Positions 19,683 through 32,140 of a stretch of DNA of 64,000 nt are shown here, in pieces. The translations under genes and the position numbers were made by a program. The DNA lies in assembly GCA_018524725.1 (NCBI GenBank), contig JAEUWP010000586.1, forward strand, positions 124,001 through 188,000. The letters are read 5' to 3'. This stretch comes from Podaxis mareebaensis. Taxonomy: Eukaryota > Basidiomycota > Agaricomycetes > Agaricales > Agaricaceae. The number at the start of each line of letters is the position of its first letter. Positions within the stretch are counted from its first letter, which is position 1. The notes under the pieces are model-generated. The model saw only the letters and a list, made by a program, of their open reading frames with translations. It ran no database searches and was not told where the DNA came from.

Positions 19683-21338
19683 ATGATTACACCCCGGTTC
19701 ACTTGCTCTCAGACGGAGGCGTCCGTCATCGTTTCCGCATATTGTCCCTCAATTCGCGTATGTTACACAATAACATCTTTCGCGCAAATCTAACGTCCGT
19801 ACAACCTGTGCCAAAGTAGGCGGCTGATGTCGAAATTCATGTTGACGGAACCCTGGTTTCGCTTCACGTCAACCCATACTTTCTGCGGCTGAATTTCTCC
19901 CATCCTCTACTCGAAGATGACGCCTCGTCCGCAAATTATGATCCAAGCTCTGGGTACCTGACAATCACGCTTACGAAAGAGAAAAAGGGGCAGGAATTTA
20001 AGGACCTGGACCTGCTCACGAAACTGTTAGCCCCTCGCAAAACCAAGACGGAGCCCACAATTGAGGTCCTCTCTTCTCATGATAACGAAGAGGAGCTAGT
20101 GTCAAAGGTTGACAAGCTATCTTTGGAACGAAATGAAATACTGGAGGGTGTGTGCATCAATCTCGACATGGTCATATTATTGACGTAGTCATGTCTTAGC
20201 GGCGGAAAATGATTGGCAGTTGCCCCAACAACTACCCCGGGACGGTCCTCCACTGGAGACATCTCTCCAGAAGTATTATGGCTTCCTGGACACCCACTCT
20301 GGATATTTTAGACATGTCACGCATACTGAAAATGAAATCAACGAGCTTGGAGCCGATGCGGAGACCTGTCCACCTGACGAAAGAAGACGACGGCGAGTTC
20401 AGCATGAGAATGAGAAATGGGATGAAGAATACTACATGTAGGGTGCTCCTTTGCGTCACAGCTAATTCGGAACGCTCATACGCAGCGCTTAGGGCCGACT
20501 ATGCGGACGACGAGTATATCCAAGAACTTATCAAGTGGGTGCACCCCCACATCGCCGCATTGGGAGAAGTCAAGTACACAGAGGGGGAGAACTTGGTAAT
20601 GATGCGCTTACCCCGTAAAGAATGTAAGTTTAGGGTTGTTCTATATACTTTGCTCAGTCTCACACCCATAAACTCTAGATCTCGCAACCCCGATCCAAAC
20701 TCACTATCTCTATCTCACCCTCGTCACCCTACTTTTCTCATATGCATATGACTCACGGACAACCCAACACGATCCAACACCGGAAAGCGCCTGGACAATC
20801 TGTAGCCTCACACCAGCTTTCTCCGCACTCGATCCGCCTAGCGTAAACTTGCCGCTCGGCTCAACGAGAATCACTGAATCAAACATGTTCTCGCTTGAGG
20901 AGATCGCAGCAACAATCATACCCTCATATAGGCGAGCGCTCGCTTTCCCTCTTTATCGTTCCTTTGCCTTGGCCGAAACTTGCCGAAAGGACGTCTCCCT
21001 CATTCTTCTGAAAGGAAAAAGGACAGTCGTTCGGAGCCTGTTAGAGATGAAGGACATCTTGGATCATCATGAAGTATATTATGTTTATAGCAAAATTTGG
21101 GTTGATGACTTCTGTTCATGGACTCAAGCGTATGCGAGGTTCGCCCATTCCTCGGCCTCATATGTGGTGGTCCTGTGGCCACTGACGTTTCTTCCTCAGC
21201 GATGACACCTTCAAAGAGGTGGGAGAATTGTTGGCAAAGACCAAGGTTGAGAAGGCCGCTATCGGGTGGGACTTGGAGGAATTGGAAACTGCCACGCGTG
21301 AAGCTCTCAATCGGGAAGCTGACAGCGACGACGAATAG
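19683..21338 (+). CDS. SHQ1: H/ACA snoRNP assembly chaperone Shq1
   Basis: Shq1 holds the pseudouridine synthase Cbf5/dyskerin before its assembly into H/ACA RNPs. Six exons give about 450 residues. The N-terminal CS-like (p23-fold) domain begins MITPRFTCSQTEASVIVSAY, with VEIHVDGTLVSLHV and FLRLNFSHPL. The C-terminal Shq1 domain includes DSRTTQHDPTPESAWTICSL, TRITESNMFSLEEI, SYRRALAFPLYRS and VYSKIWVDDFCSW. The tail is acidic (DSDDE). Two introns need a second AG: in the intron ending near 20490 the first AG gives an immediate stop and the next (CTTAG) restores the frame. It is divergent from TRP2. Confidence 0.88.
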
Positions 21339-23699
21339 TCGTCCCTGTATGTTTTCGTTTTATCAAGGGTGACTGCATGAATTGAGGGTTTGTGCAAAAA
21401 CTTAATGCGGATGTCTCCTGTTTTACTTCCTATAATATGGCCCGGCCTGACTTTATTTAGCACTTATCAATGTTACCGGGTTTGACTTCATGGTTCTCAG
21501 TTCTTCAGGTTGGACCATGGCTGGGAATGTTCTTCTGCCTCGGAGAAGTACCGAGTATTTGCGTGCACGCAACCCAAGTACATCCTGTATCCCATTTGCA
21601 CTGGTTCAAAACATGCGTGCAGCATGAATATCATCCGATCTCTGATTCGCCCAGAACTCCTATGCATATTCCCGTGTTGGTCGAGCTTATCCTGTGCACG
21701 AGTGAAGGAACGCTTAAAAAACCCTATTTCCATGGCACTGCGACGCGCATTGACGACATCCCGTGAAGATATTACATCGTGAATGAATTACCACCGCGTC
21801 AACCCAGTACAGTGGTTAAACCCAGCGGACTTCCCGCAACAGGGGCTTGGAACCCATCTGCACATGAAAACCCGAAGAAGTCTTCCTGAACAGCGCCAGG
21901 AGACTCGCCTCCGGCCGTCACATCATACGTTCGCGAGCATAGGTAGTAGCGGCCGTAGTACTCAATCACCTCCCATGAGTGACAATCAAAGTGCTATACA
22001 TAAACATTTTTCGCTCGTTGATGCTCCATGATTCAAAAGATGTGGTGACTACAAGTAATCAATTACTACCTGGATACCAGCCGCATCTGCCCACACCCTT
22101 GCAACATGATGCATGGTGCAGGAGTTCTCACTGAATGAGGCAAGTTCTTGCTTCGCTCCATCGGAGCTTCTCCGTCACACCGTGCCCTTCTTCACTTCTT
22201 CTGCATTCTACAGTTGCCAATTGTGACCACTCACAGTCTGCATGCTGCGTTTGATATGGTTCTGTAACGCCGGTGGATTGAGTTAGAAGCTCACCAGGCT
22301 GCTAAGTATGGAGCTGGTCCTTGCGAACCGGAAGTTTTGATGCATATAGTCCATTAATAAGCTACATGCTGGGAAATTGACTGAGGTGGAGGTGGTAGCT
22401 ATGCTTACCTCATAAATGCAATGAGCGGTGGATACTTATGAATGTCAGATCGGGGAAGGTGTTATCAATCTCGCAATAGGTGAGGAGCGGAGGGAGAACC
22501 AGCTGTCACGCTTGGGCTGGTGGCAGCAGGTTCATTCGCCGGTTAGGTGTTTATATCGCGAATAGCTTACCGCCCTGACATGGGCCCGGAGAAGGCTTGG
22601 TGTCTCCGTAATAAATGGTAGAAAGCTTAAAACACCACGAAGTCAACTAAGCTACTTCCTGTATAGTGTCCCTAGCCAAAACCTTTGTATGCATCTCATG
22701 AATTGCCTCTGCCTTATGGAAGTCGCGCGTCAACTTCACGGTGCGTTAGTGCCGGAGCGGAGGAACTAGAAGAGGAGTAGGAACATAACAAACTTACTTG
22801 GTCCGCCTGTGCTAGGACGGGGCGCGGAGAACCGTCGTTGGTTGGTCTTTTATTTTCAGACACAACTTTAAATTGGAAGGCTGTTGAACGATGAAGCTTC
22901 AAAGCTTCAACCTTGAAGTGTGCTCAAATGCTTCGACTCGTAGAGACAAGTTGAAAAAAAATTAACGACCATTATTGTGTCGTTGTGTACAGCACGGAAA
23001 CTGTACTAGCGCGGTCACCTGCACGTCTCCGGGTTGCGTGTGTCCAACACGTACATAACTATTGAATTCACCGTTGCGCCAATGCGTTCATCACACAAGG
23101 GAGGATTCATTTTGGGACCCAAACGGCTTCGATAACATACGGTTCTGATGTTATTTTACCGAGTACCAGAATTAAGCTCACTCTTATTAACAGGCCGATT
23201 AACTATCAGAACCAGGGTATAGCTCCCACCCGACCCAACGGCTGCAGTAGGACACAGTCAAATGGCATGTTAAAGAAGGACTATCATGTGCACCAAGACA
23301 GACGGCCTTCCAGTTCTTGAGCTCGTCCCGAGTGGGAAAAACCGGGCTTGTCTGCGATTGGCTAACGATGGTTGTCCAAATCATCGAAAATAGAACTTGC
23401 AGTTCAGGTGATGCGCTCGCATGCAATAGAACGCTTTGAAGACCTGAGCCTTGAACAGTGAAAATGCCCGGCAGCTGATGACTCTACTCGGGTGTTATTC
23501 GAGCGCTTGCGTGAGTATCGAGGTCGCTCGCGACTGGACAAGCAAGAACAGGAAGGGAAATTTGGATGGTCATGTACGCCCAGAACGCTGTTAGAACCCT
23601 CGATTTGCATGTGTTCTTTACCATCCATGGGAACGAACTCGCAATTCAGAAAACATATTTAAAAAAGCGACGAACGTAGCAGAGACGCAGCAGGCCAGG
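21339..23699. other. Gene-poor region
   Basis: About 2.36 kb without a recognisable gene on either strand. The open frames present are under 120 codons and lack familiar motifs. No tRNA-like B box, terminal repeats or transposon domains were seen. The last 100-200 bp form the promoter of the cutinase-like gene. Confidence 0.4.
23655..23662 (+). promoter_or_regulatory. TATA-like box of the CE5 gene
   Basis: TATTTAAA lies 38-45 bp upstream of the ATG at 23700. A short TATA-to-ATG distance fits an inducible secreted enzyme with a very short leader. Assigned from sequence and position only. Confidence 0.4.
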
Positions 23700-24516
23700 A
23701 TGTTTTCGAAAGCCTTCACAACTTTTGTACTCGCAGCTTCGTTGCTCTCCGTGGGTGCCCTCCCTGCACCGACGTCACCTTGTGCAGACGTACACATCAT
23801 CGCAGCCAGAGCTTCCACCGAGCCGCCTGGTGCAGGTATTATCGGTGCCCTGGTCCAACAAGTTCAGCTACAGAGTCGTCAGACTGTCTCGACGGATTCA
23901 GTCGACTATCCTGCAACTTTGACCAATTACGCGACCAGTTCCGCGCAAGGGACTTCGGCAACGAAGACGATGTTGACTAACCAAGCCAATGCATGCCCAG
24001 ACCAGAAGATTGTTCTAGTAGGATATTCCCAGGTAAAACTATTCTCGTCGTGGCATGGTCCGTAAACTGAACAAGTCGGTCCTCCCAATATCAGGGCGCC
24101 CATATCATTGGTGACGCCGTGGCAGGAGGTGGGGGCGCCATTGGACTGGGACCTGCAACCCCTCCTGTGAGCGCTAGCATTGCAAACCGCGGTAAGTTCG
24201 TATCCCAATGAGGAAAGTCAACAAGTTTGACGAGTGTCTGACATTCGGTTTGATAGTGACCGCCATTGTCCAAATGGGTGATCCTCGCCATGTTCCTTTC
24301 CAGTCATTTGATAGAGGAACATCCTTGAGGAATGGTCTTTTCCCCCGTCTTGCAACCCAGCAATACAGTTCCACACTTCAGCCCCGCATTCAATCGTTTT
24401 GCGACTTCAACGACCCGTTCTGCGACTCTGGTCTCGACACGATTGTCCACTTGACATACCTTGACAGATATCAAGACGACGCGGCACAGTTCATTCTCCA
24501 GCAGATCGGAGGGTAG
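23700..24516 (+). CDS. Secreted cutinase / acetylxylan esterase family protein (CE5)
   Basis: Predicted extracellular serine esterase acting on cutin polyester or acetyl groups of xylan. Exons 23700-24032, 24095-24191 and 24257-24516 give 229 residues. A signal peptide (about residues 1-20, FVLAASLLSVGALPA) precedes the CE5 domain. The nucleophile Ser is in GYSQGAH (near residue 110), whose codons are split by the first intron. The catalytic Asp lies in the Cys-bounded segment FCDFNDPFCDSG and the His in IVHLTY. MGDPRHVPF is also typical. At 229 residues it is normal for the family. It stands alone in a 6-kb gene-poor region. Cutinase and acetylxylan esterase cannot be told apart here. Confidence 0.88.
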
Positions 24517-25080
24517 GCGCCACGTACTGGTGTACGTAGGAGAAAGTTCATCCTGGCAGAAATTATTGTTGTACCAACAGTTATTGCGGAATTGCAATGT
24601 GACGTGTAAAGAACTGCCCATTCAAAGAAGTTGTCCTGAGAAGGATCTTAAACATATGTCATTGTAACCGAGAACCCGTTCCCAACCTCGTGAAGGGAAT
24701 TCACGCCTAAGGTGGCCCAACGAGCGAACCTTTGCACCGTCGCCTTCCACCAGTCCGAGACTCGACACGTAGCAATCTGGCCGAAATCTTATCAGGGAGT
24801 GGAACACATTCCAGGATTGTGGCGTCCGAAACGGAGGATGACGGCGCTCAAAGACAACCTTTTGGGGATGTAAGGCAGTTGATATGCTTGACCCATGTCA
24901 CTTCGGTACGTCTAGACGAGGCATATGAGCAGTGTCCAGGCAGATTGGGGGCTAGAGGCTCCTTGAGAAGCCTTTTTTACATTATCATGTCCGCCAAGCA
25001 TTCACTTCACGAGGGCCCTCGAGATCACTGTTTGCCTTGCAGGGTTGCATAGAAAATCGACCAGGGCTGTCAGGCATGGG

Positions 25081-25617
25081 ATGACGACGACGGTGAGCCG
25101 TTACCAGTATGTTCCCATCGGCGATGTTGAGCCCAATTTAGCCTCCTGGAAAACAAGGCGCGATTTCCTAGTTGGTGCTGATACGGGGGCGAACTGGGAC
25201 GAAGCAGTCCGAGAATGTAATGAGATGAAATCACATACCAGGATCATATGCTTCTCAGTGATCAGACACATCAATCTCCGACACTTCTTTCCAGCTGACA
25301 TCACTCACAAAGGACCCTCTGCATTGCGATTGCCGAGGGAACGCTTGGTAATCTTTGGTAATTCTTCTGACGATGGCCTAGACCCCGAGGGCGTCACGAA
25401 ACCCTGTTATTTCACTCGTCCACGCGCACTCCGAAAATACCGTAACAAAAGAAGGTCAAGCTGGGCGGCCTCGAGGTTTGTTAACTGCGGTTGCATTGCC
25501 GTGGAATTGAGATCAACGGCTACCACTGTTAAAGCGCCGGGCTCTGGGAAACAGCCTGGAAAGGACAAAAAAGGCGATGAGACAATTTTTTGGACATTTG
25601 AGGAAGGCATGCGATGA
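25081..25617 (+). CDS. Orphan open reading frame, doubtful
   Basis: An uninterrupted frame of about 178 codons from the ATG at 25081. I do not recognise it. The composition is rich in Arg, Lys and Thr, there is no signal peptide or membrane helix, and it ends in TFEEGMR. A frame this long is somewhat unlikely by chance in DNA of this composition, but no splice signals, homology or codon bias support it. It could be a young gene, a decayed mobile-element fragment or chance. Confidence 0.2.
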   Translation: MTTTVSRYQYVPIGDVEPNLASWKTRRDFLVGADTGANWDEAVRECNEMKSHTRIICFSVIRHINLRHFFPADITHKGPSALRLPRERLVIFGNSSDDGLDPEGVTKPCYFTRPRALRKYRNKRRSSWAASRFVNCGCIAVELRSTATTVKAPGSGKQPGKDKKGDETIFWTFEEGMR

Positions 25618-26353
25618 AATCGGTGAGCCCTCTAGAAACGGGAATTCTTGCAGGAAACGCATAGATCTTGTTGTGACGATGCTCCTATTGATAAAACATT
25701 TTTCGGTGTGTTTTCAGAATTTCTCTTCTCTATCTCCATTACCCTCTGATACAATTGCCGGGCCGGACGATTCCGACGGGGTCTCCAGAAATAAATAACT
25801 TCTTGTATCTCTCGATCCCATTCCTTCGCTTGGAGTGCTTCTGCTGTTGATACTTACCAGCAACGAGTGTGATGGTATGAACTAAGTTGCAAACAGCACG
25901 GAGATGGCGTGCTCATCAATTAGTGCTTCTCGGATTCTTAGAATCCTCTAGCTTCTGTTTTTTTTTTCTACCCGTAATGAAACTGAATGGAATGCACCCT
26001 ATTTCATGTGCGCGAGCATCCACCCAGCGTCTGAACGGCGGAATGCGCTGCAAGCTACTAGTCATCCCCGCAAGGGTATTCGGGATGCCTTCGGCAAGTT
26101 CACAGGTGTCACACCCCGGCCGTAGTCCGTAATCTACATCAACGAGTCTCTTGCGGAGTTGGCGAGAACAACTGTAATTTTGACGTGGACGTCCCACCAC
26201 TCAGTCCAAGTCGGAAGATTAACTTACCGAGCTTCCACATTCACGTACACGCCATCATGAATACATTCAAATAGCGGGACGAAATCGTCCTACGGGGTTT
26301 AATAACTACAATATCCGCGAAACTGCACTGGGAATAGATATGCGACCCTCAAT

Positions 26354-26463
26354 AGAGTGGGTATGGCTGTACGTTTTCAGTGAGATTCTGGATGTGGAGT
26401 AATTCAGTTTTAATTCATTTCTCACTGAAAACTCACTGAAAACAGGGTTGCATATACAACTCT
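26354..26463. repeat. Imperfect foldback repeat, MITE-like
   Basis: Two arms face each other over about 110 bp. The inner arm GTTTTCAGTGAG (26373-26384) is matched by CTCACTGAAAAC at 26421-26432 and again at 26432-26443. The outer arms AGAGT (26354-26358) and ACTCT (26459-26463), with partly matching sequence between, extend the pairing to about 30 nt per side. AAT flanks both ends (26351-26353 and 26464-26466), a possible 3-bp target-site duplication. No coding capacity. Confidence 0.5.
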
Positions 26464-27656
26464 AATCCAACAGTCATTAGGCCAGTCGTTAGTCCAGTAC
26501 ATACGCTGCCAAGCCTATCTATCTGTTGTCCTAATAAAGATTCAGGCCGATGGAGCTAGCGCACACACGCCACACTACACAGCGTCGTGGCTTGCGGCGG
26601 GGCCCATTTAGTTGAAATACCCGTAATCGATTAATCTATCCATCACCTCCACGAACCGAGTACATACCGAGTTTCGAGAGGTGCTAACTTGAGGTCCATT
26701 AAGAACATGCCAATAAAACGCCGAAGTTTCATCGCGATCATCTAGTAGTACTTTGCTCCTTTATGAAGTCCATGGATACAGGGGTGCTGAAGCACCTGCA
26801 AAGCGGATTGTCACCCTGAAAGACATCGTGAGTGAAGGTGCAACTGTGAGTAAGCTTCTAAAGCTTGCCGAGCCATCGACCAGGGAAATCGTTTCACAAC
26901 GTACGATATCGACTGCTGACTGCGCACCTCGGAGACTTCACATTTTGACCTTCCGCCGTGCCTACGCCTAGGAGACAGAACCTCATTTCCGATACCATCA
27001 AGCCGTCCAACACGCAACACGCGAACTACCACAAAAACCTGGAGACTCGCGGATATCGAGTCTCCAACATGTTAGTAGGGTGGCCGGAAGGAAGTCAACT
27101 GAGATGTCATATGGAGGGCCCCCCATCGGCTGCGCGACGATCGGGGGCTGGGGCCCGGCACCGAAAACTTGGCCGAGCCTCAGAGAGAAATGGTTATCAG
27201 TCGAATACGGCAGGAGCATATGCACAATGAATGGCTTAACCAACTGGCCATTCATAGATCCGTCCTTCGATCACTTGTCCTCCTGCACAGTCTCCAATAT
27301 ATTGATCGGCTTTGTGAATGAAAAACTTGTGCGCCACACGACACTGTCGAAAACGCACTTGAGAGGAAGCATGATTCTCGGAGTATATATATATGACCTC
27401 CTTCACGCGCGTGTGACCGACCTGCCACTCGCTTGTTTGATGATCAATCACGAAGTGGACCGCGAGAACAAGAGATATTTCGTGCATAAGTTAAGTGTGC
27501 AACGGTCAAAGTAATATTCAGGATTATGACGGATCAGTATTCTTTCGATCCATAGATAACCAGAATATGTATGATACAAGATCTAAACGCAATTAAACCT
27601 AGTCTAGGTGTGCTGGGAAAGCAATCGGATACTCCGAGACTGATCCTCCAGTGCAT

Positions 27657-29636
27657 TCAACCGAGAGGAGCAGAGGTCTTGGATGGGGGTTGCTGAACGG
27701 CATGTTGGCCTTCTGGAACGACATCATAACCACTCTGACCGAGGTCTGCGGGCAGGGCGGCGGTTTCGTCAAGGGATGGCCTCAACAAACCCTGAGATTC
27801 TTCCAAATCCCTTTCTTGCTCCACAGGCTCCGGACCAGGCTTGGGAAGGCAAGGCGGCACCGACACCAAGTTATTGAAAAGGAACTGTAAAAATGGGAAA
27901 ATAAATATCCGGAAGCCGTCACGAGAAGTGATCAATAATCACCGTGCCATAACTGAGAATTGATGTCATATGGGTCAGCGAGACAATTGTGTCAACGGAA
28001 ATATCACTTACACAAGCAACGAGAAACCGAGGACTTGTAAGAATGAAATGGGGATCAAGAACTTCTCCCATCCCAGACCCAAGCTGATGATCCAGATGGC
28101 GAGGGTCCTGCAGGTGTCTGTCAAGGAACGAGCGGTCGCGCTCACATGACGAGTGACACTCAGTCCGAAGAAGTTAAAAAGCGAGATACTGATTGCAATC
28201 GCAATGCCCGACCAAAAGACGGTGGGAGTGTCAATAAATTGGCGCCAGCCACGTGGAAGGTCAAAGAAAGGCGAACTCGCAGCGACAGAGGGGATTGAGA
28301 GTATGGGGAACATCAAAAAAATCGAGATGGTACCAAATAATCCTTCGTATCCCACAGCGACGAGCGGACTGACGGAATAACGACCTAGGGTTGTTATGAT
28401 GTCAGACTCGGAAGTCTACCATGACAAAATCACATTACCCATGATCTTTTCTGTAAAAATAACAGTGAGATCTCGAATCTATCTAAGACGGGATAAACAT
28501 ACCCTCAACGACGAATTGGGTAGCGGTGCTAAGAAAGGATTTCGGTTTCAGCAAGCGTTTTACAAAACGGGGTTAGAGTGAACCATACAAGACTTGGGCA
28601 AACAGAATGAAGAAAACACCTAGCGCATTAACATATCAGCCGTCGGCAGCGCAAAGATGAGCGTATGGACTGACCAACAAGGACTTTGCCGACTTCAGCT
28701 TCCTCAGCCTCTTGTACCGTAGCATATATCGGCTTAATCCCAAAGAGGCTCTCCTTGATGACGTCCTTGACAAGAGAACCACTGTATCCTACTAGGGCAA
28801 CGCCTGTCATTACAATAATGAGGGAGATCCATCTGATTGGAGTTTGGGCAAGCGCAAATATAGCAAAGTAAGGTGGACAACTGACTGATAAAGCCAGAGG
28901 CGGCGTCGGAGGAAAAGAACGCTGAAAATGCCGACGAAGAGTACAAGAGCCCCGCGGGTCATCTGGTAGATGGAGACAGGCGTGTAGAGCAAGCCAACGT
29001 TCATCAACTACGTGAGAAGTGGGTTAGACAGGTCTTTAATTATTCCAGTCGCAACGGGCTTACGGTGGTACCAGTGAGATCGCAAGCAGCAGGGATCCAT
29101 AGTAAGAGAACCTTCCAGCCCTCGAGGGCGGAATGCTTGGAGCTCTTGGATACGAGTGGTTCTTCCTCGTTAAGTTGGACTGAGGGTCTGTACTTGAGGT
29201 TGAGCCACGCATAGATGACGGGCAAGAAACCTGGAGACAAAGAAAAGAATGCGGTAAGATGGGGATACTATTATAGGAGACCTGTGACTGACAGAGCATC
29301 TCTCCGACTAGGACGGTAGGTAAGGACATGGTTCATTGTTGGCTGAGAGAAGACATACGGAACATCTGGAGCGTTTGCCAGACTGGCTGCTCATAGAGAA
29401 CATGGCGCGTTGGATCTGGGTCGCTGCAGTTCTCCACACATTGCATATCCTGTATGAAATATGGACTTGGCCGCAGCGAGGGATTGTCAGAATTGAACGG
29501 ACCTGCCACTTGCTCCAGAGCGAGTTGCTGGATCCCTGTTTTTGGAATTAGTGTACATTTTGTCGGCATGTATGGCATTACACACAGTCATAATCATTCC
29601 TGCAAGCAGGAACGGGATGTAGAACGAGGAGGGCAT
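27657..29636 (-). CDS. SLC35F6-like drug/metabolite (nucleotide-sugar type) transporter
   Basis: Multi-pass membrane protein of the drug/metabolite transporter superfamily, closest in motifs to animal SLC35F6. Substrate and compartment are unknown. Thirteen short exons give about 438 residues with around ten hydrophobic helices. Conserved blocks are TGSSNSLWSKWQDMQCVENC, YEQPVWQTLQMFLGEMLC, IPAACDLTGTTLMNVGLLYT, YQMTRGALVLFVGIFSV, FVVEEKIMGRYSVSPLVAVGYEGLFG and SVTRHVSATARSL. The C-terminal tail of about 60 residues is hydrophilic and Pro/Glu-rich. Exons of 26 nt (28503-28528) and 12 nt (28439-28450) are needed to recover the conserved VVEEKIMGRY junction. It is divergent from the arrestin-like gene. 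Confidence 0.85.
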
Positions 29637-29962
29637 TGTGGAGGGTGGTGTCGAAGAGCCAGCAGAAGCGGGGAGTGAGTCGACTCGGGGGAAATGTGAC
29701 CGTGACCGGCGTGTGGGAGAGGATAACGGGAGCCGGGCGGGCGGGAGTGGTGGGGGAATATATTTAAGTGGAATATATCTGAGATCTGTGACGATCGACG
29801 ATTGTGAATCTGTGACATGTTGGACAGTTCTCCGGATGCAGAGAAGCTAGCGTCGACAGATCTCAGTGTGCTTCTTCTAGTCCAACGCTTTTTATCCCTC
29901 ATGCACCACATCTCTTCCTGCTTCCCAACCTTTCCCATCCTCCCTCTCTCTCACCCTGGACA
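29637..29962. promoter_or_regulatory. Shared upstream region of transporter and arrestin-like genes
   Basis: 326 bp between divergent starts. It contains the TATA-like string ATATATTTAAG near 29757-29767 and a C/T-rich stretch just before the arrestin ATG. No other motif assigned. Confidence 0.35.
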
Positions 29963-32140
29963 ATGGTCCATCTCGTCCTCTCCTCCACAAAGGGTATGCT
30001 CACCGTCCGCCTCGTTCCTTCCAACATTCTCATACCCAACTCCTAGGTAACCAAGGCCTGCGCTTCTTCCCGTATTCTGGATATCTTGGCCTGACGCCCA
30101 TTCGCGTGGAAGGAGGTGTGTGCTTGTACCCTCCACAGCTGCCCGATCTAACCTTCCTTTACCCAGTTGTGCGCACAAAGCTTGATGCAGACTTCCGAAC
30201 ACTTCAGGCCACCAGCCTAACAATTTCTATTCGTTGCTACGAGTCTCGCGTCGGGCGTGTTAACACTCTGCGGTCGAATGTTCTTGTCGATCACACACAG
30301 ATCTTGTGGTCGAAATCGAACGATGTCGAATACGAGCCCATTGGTAACCTCGACTATCCCTTCCGCCTCACCTTGCCCAGCAAGATAGGAGGATTCTCAA
30401 CAGCAGTATTCGTAGACTATCGGTGTACGTGGAGAATTGAAGCAGGCGTGTGCTCATTTCCAACTTCTGCAGGATTTCATGCTGACCCCCTTGCTAACCT
30501 TCCCAGTCCTCAACCACATCCATATACCCGGCGTTGGTTGCCGTCAGGTCAAACATTTTGAACTCCCGCTAATACGATACGACCTACCGACACAAATACC
30601 GCTGCCCTCGCTTCCCGACCCCTTCCTCAGCCAAGTCACCTGTAAACCTCGTGCACCTCGGATACGGTATAGCATTGATACACCCACCAACGCAATTGGA
30701 CCAAATGATCTAGTGTCCATTCCCATACATTTGCAGCCGGTTGACCTGACAGTATCCATCCGCAGCGCCAGCGTCATTGTTGAGCGCCGCATCCAGCTCC
30801 TCGATAACTCCAGTGTTCTTCCGTCCCAACCATCTCCCACATCATCTTCCATCATTCCCTCGCGTTCGTCATCGCCTACACAGACCGAATTCCTCGCATC
30901 CGTTTCCTCAACATCTGTCTTCTCTAATGCACAAACAGCGCCTCATATAGACACACTACACGCTAATCCTGAAGGGTTCGTTTCTACATCATCACTATCC
31001 TCTTCTAATCCTACCATCACACCACACGCTATCTTCCCATCAACAACGTCCCTTGCCAGTTCTACCCGTCCTCTTCTTTCACCCACAACTCCCCCACCTC
31101 CGACAAACGTGCCTCCTTCCGTACAAACGAAACTCATAGTGAACACCATCGTTGGAACCGAGACGTCGGGCCGCTTCACTCGAGATGCAAATGGTGTCTG
31201 GAATAAAACAATGACATTGCAATGGCCAGCGGCTAAGTCGCATAGTCGATGGACGGTTGGGGAAACCATTCAGTCCGACCTTGTGTCAGTGCGATACTTT
31301 GTGCGTGTCAAGGTATGGTATTCTATTTTTGTGCAGATTGCTTCAATTCTCATCACCCCAACGCAGATTATTGCTCAGTCTCCATCTGGTAGTGATACCC
31401 TAGAGTTGAATGAGAAGGAGATATTTGTCGTATCTACGAACAACGCGGAACGTCAACTAGCAATCACGAAGTATAACGAGATGCTAGATTCGGCGCATCA
31501 AGAGTACCGTTCCAAGTCCAAGTCGCCACGACGGACGCGAGCAGACCGCGAAGAACTTCCACCATCACCACTTCCACCTGTTTCCTCAACGGCGAAGGCA
31601 GGCGTGGCTCACATGCCTGGCCCAACCTCCAAAACTCGACCCATTACCTCCAGACGACCCCATACAAGTGCCGGACCGCGAGATAAACCCCCAACCAGCA
31701 GCAGACTGGAGACAAATTCTTTCGGAGGGCGGACACGTGATGACTATGTAGAGGTTGCGCCTCGTGGAGATGTGTACAAAAAGCGTAGGTCGTCTAGGCT
31801 TGAGGAGGCGACCACCGGGAGAACAAGATCTGATAGCAGCCAGGCCGAGACGAAACGCAGTGGAAAGGGTTACTTTTTCTCTTCTTCTGCTCCAAAGATG
31901 GGCTCTGTTCCCAGTGGAAGCAGCACGAGCACCACTGCAAGCTCATCAAGTATATCAAGTAGCAGTCACGGCGAATCGGAGTCTGATCAAGTGCGAGAGT
32001 GGGAGGCGGAATTGGCGAAGATTGAAATGAAGAGTCGGAGATCCAGCGACCTCCTAGGCTTTGCCAAGTTCCTCAGGAAGCGACCATCCACCGCTATGAC
32101 TGCGCCACGGGTAGTGCTACCTGGTTGTGATGCCTCCTAG
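29963..32140 (+). CDS. Arrestin-like (alpha-arrestin / ART) trafficking adaptor
   Basis: Alpha-arrestins recruit Nedd4-type (Rsp5) ubiquitin ligases to plasma-membrane transporters. Four exons (about 29963-29993, 30047-30445, 30507-31314, 31369-32140) give about 670 residues. The N-terminal arrestin fold includes VRTKLDADFRTLQATSL, YPFRLTLPSKIGG and YRCTWRIEAVLNHIHIPG. The C-terminal fold includes NDLVSIPIHLQP, ISVRSASVIVERRIQLLDN-type beta strands and VRYFVRVK. The tail of about 200 residues is Ser/Pro/Arg-rich and disordered. No PPxY motif for Rsp5 was obvious. The second intron can use a GC donor at 30446, which keeps the conserved TWRIEA, or a strong GTACGT donor at 30425; both are in phase. 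Confidence 0.72.

Larger units (their letters stand above)
24517..27656. other. Gene-poor region
   Basis: About 3.1 kb between the CE5 gene and the transporter. It holds one long orphan frame (25081-25617) and a foldback repeat (26354-26463), listed separately. Another plus-strand frame (27080-27514) has no recognisable motif. A T run and purine stretches around 25955-25970 are simple sequence. No transposase or reverse transcriptase motifs seen. Confidence 0.4.

Noticed and set aside
25940..25975. Poly(T) run as a terminator or retroposon tail
   Set aside because: The run is short, with no adjacent Pol III gene, target-site duplication or retroposon body.
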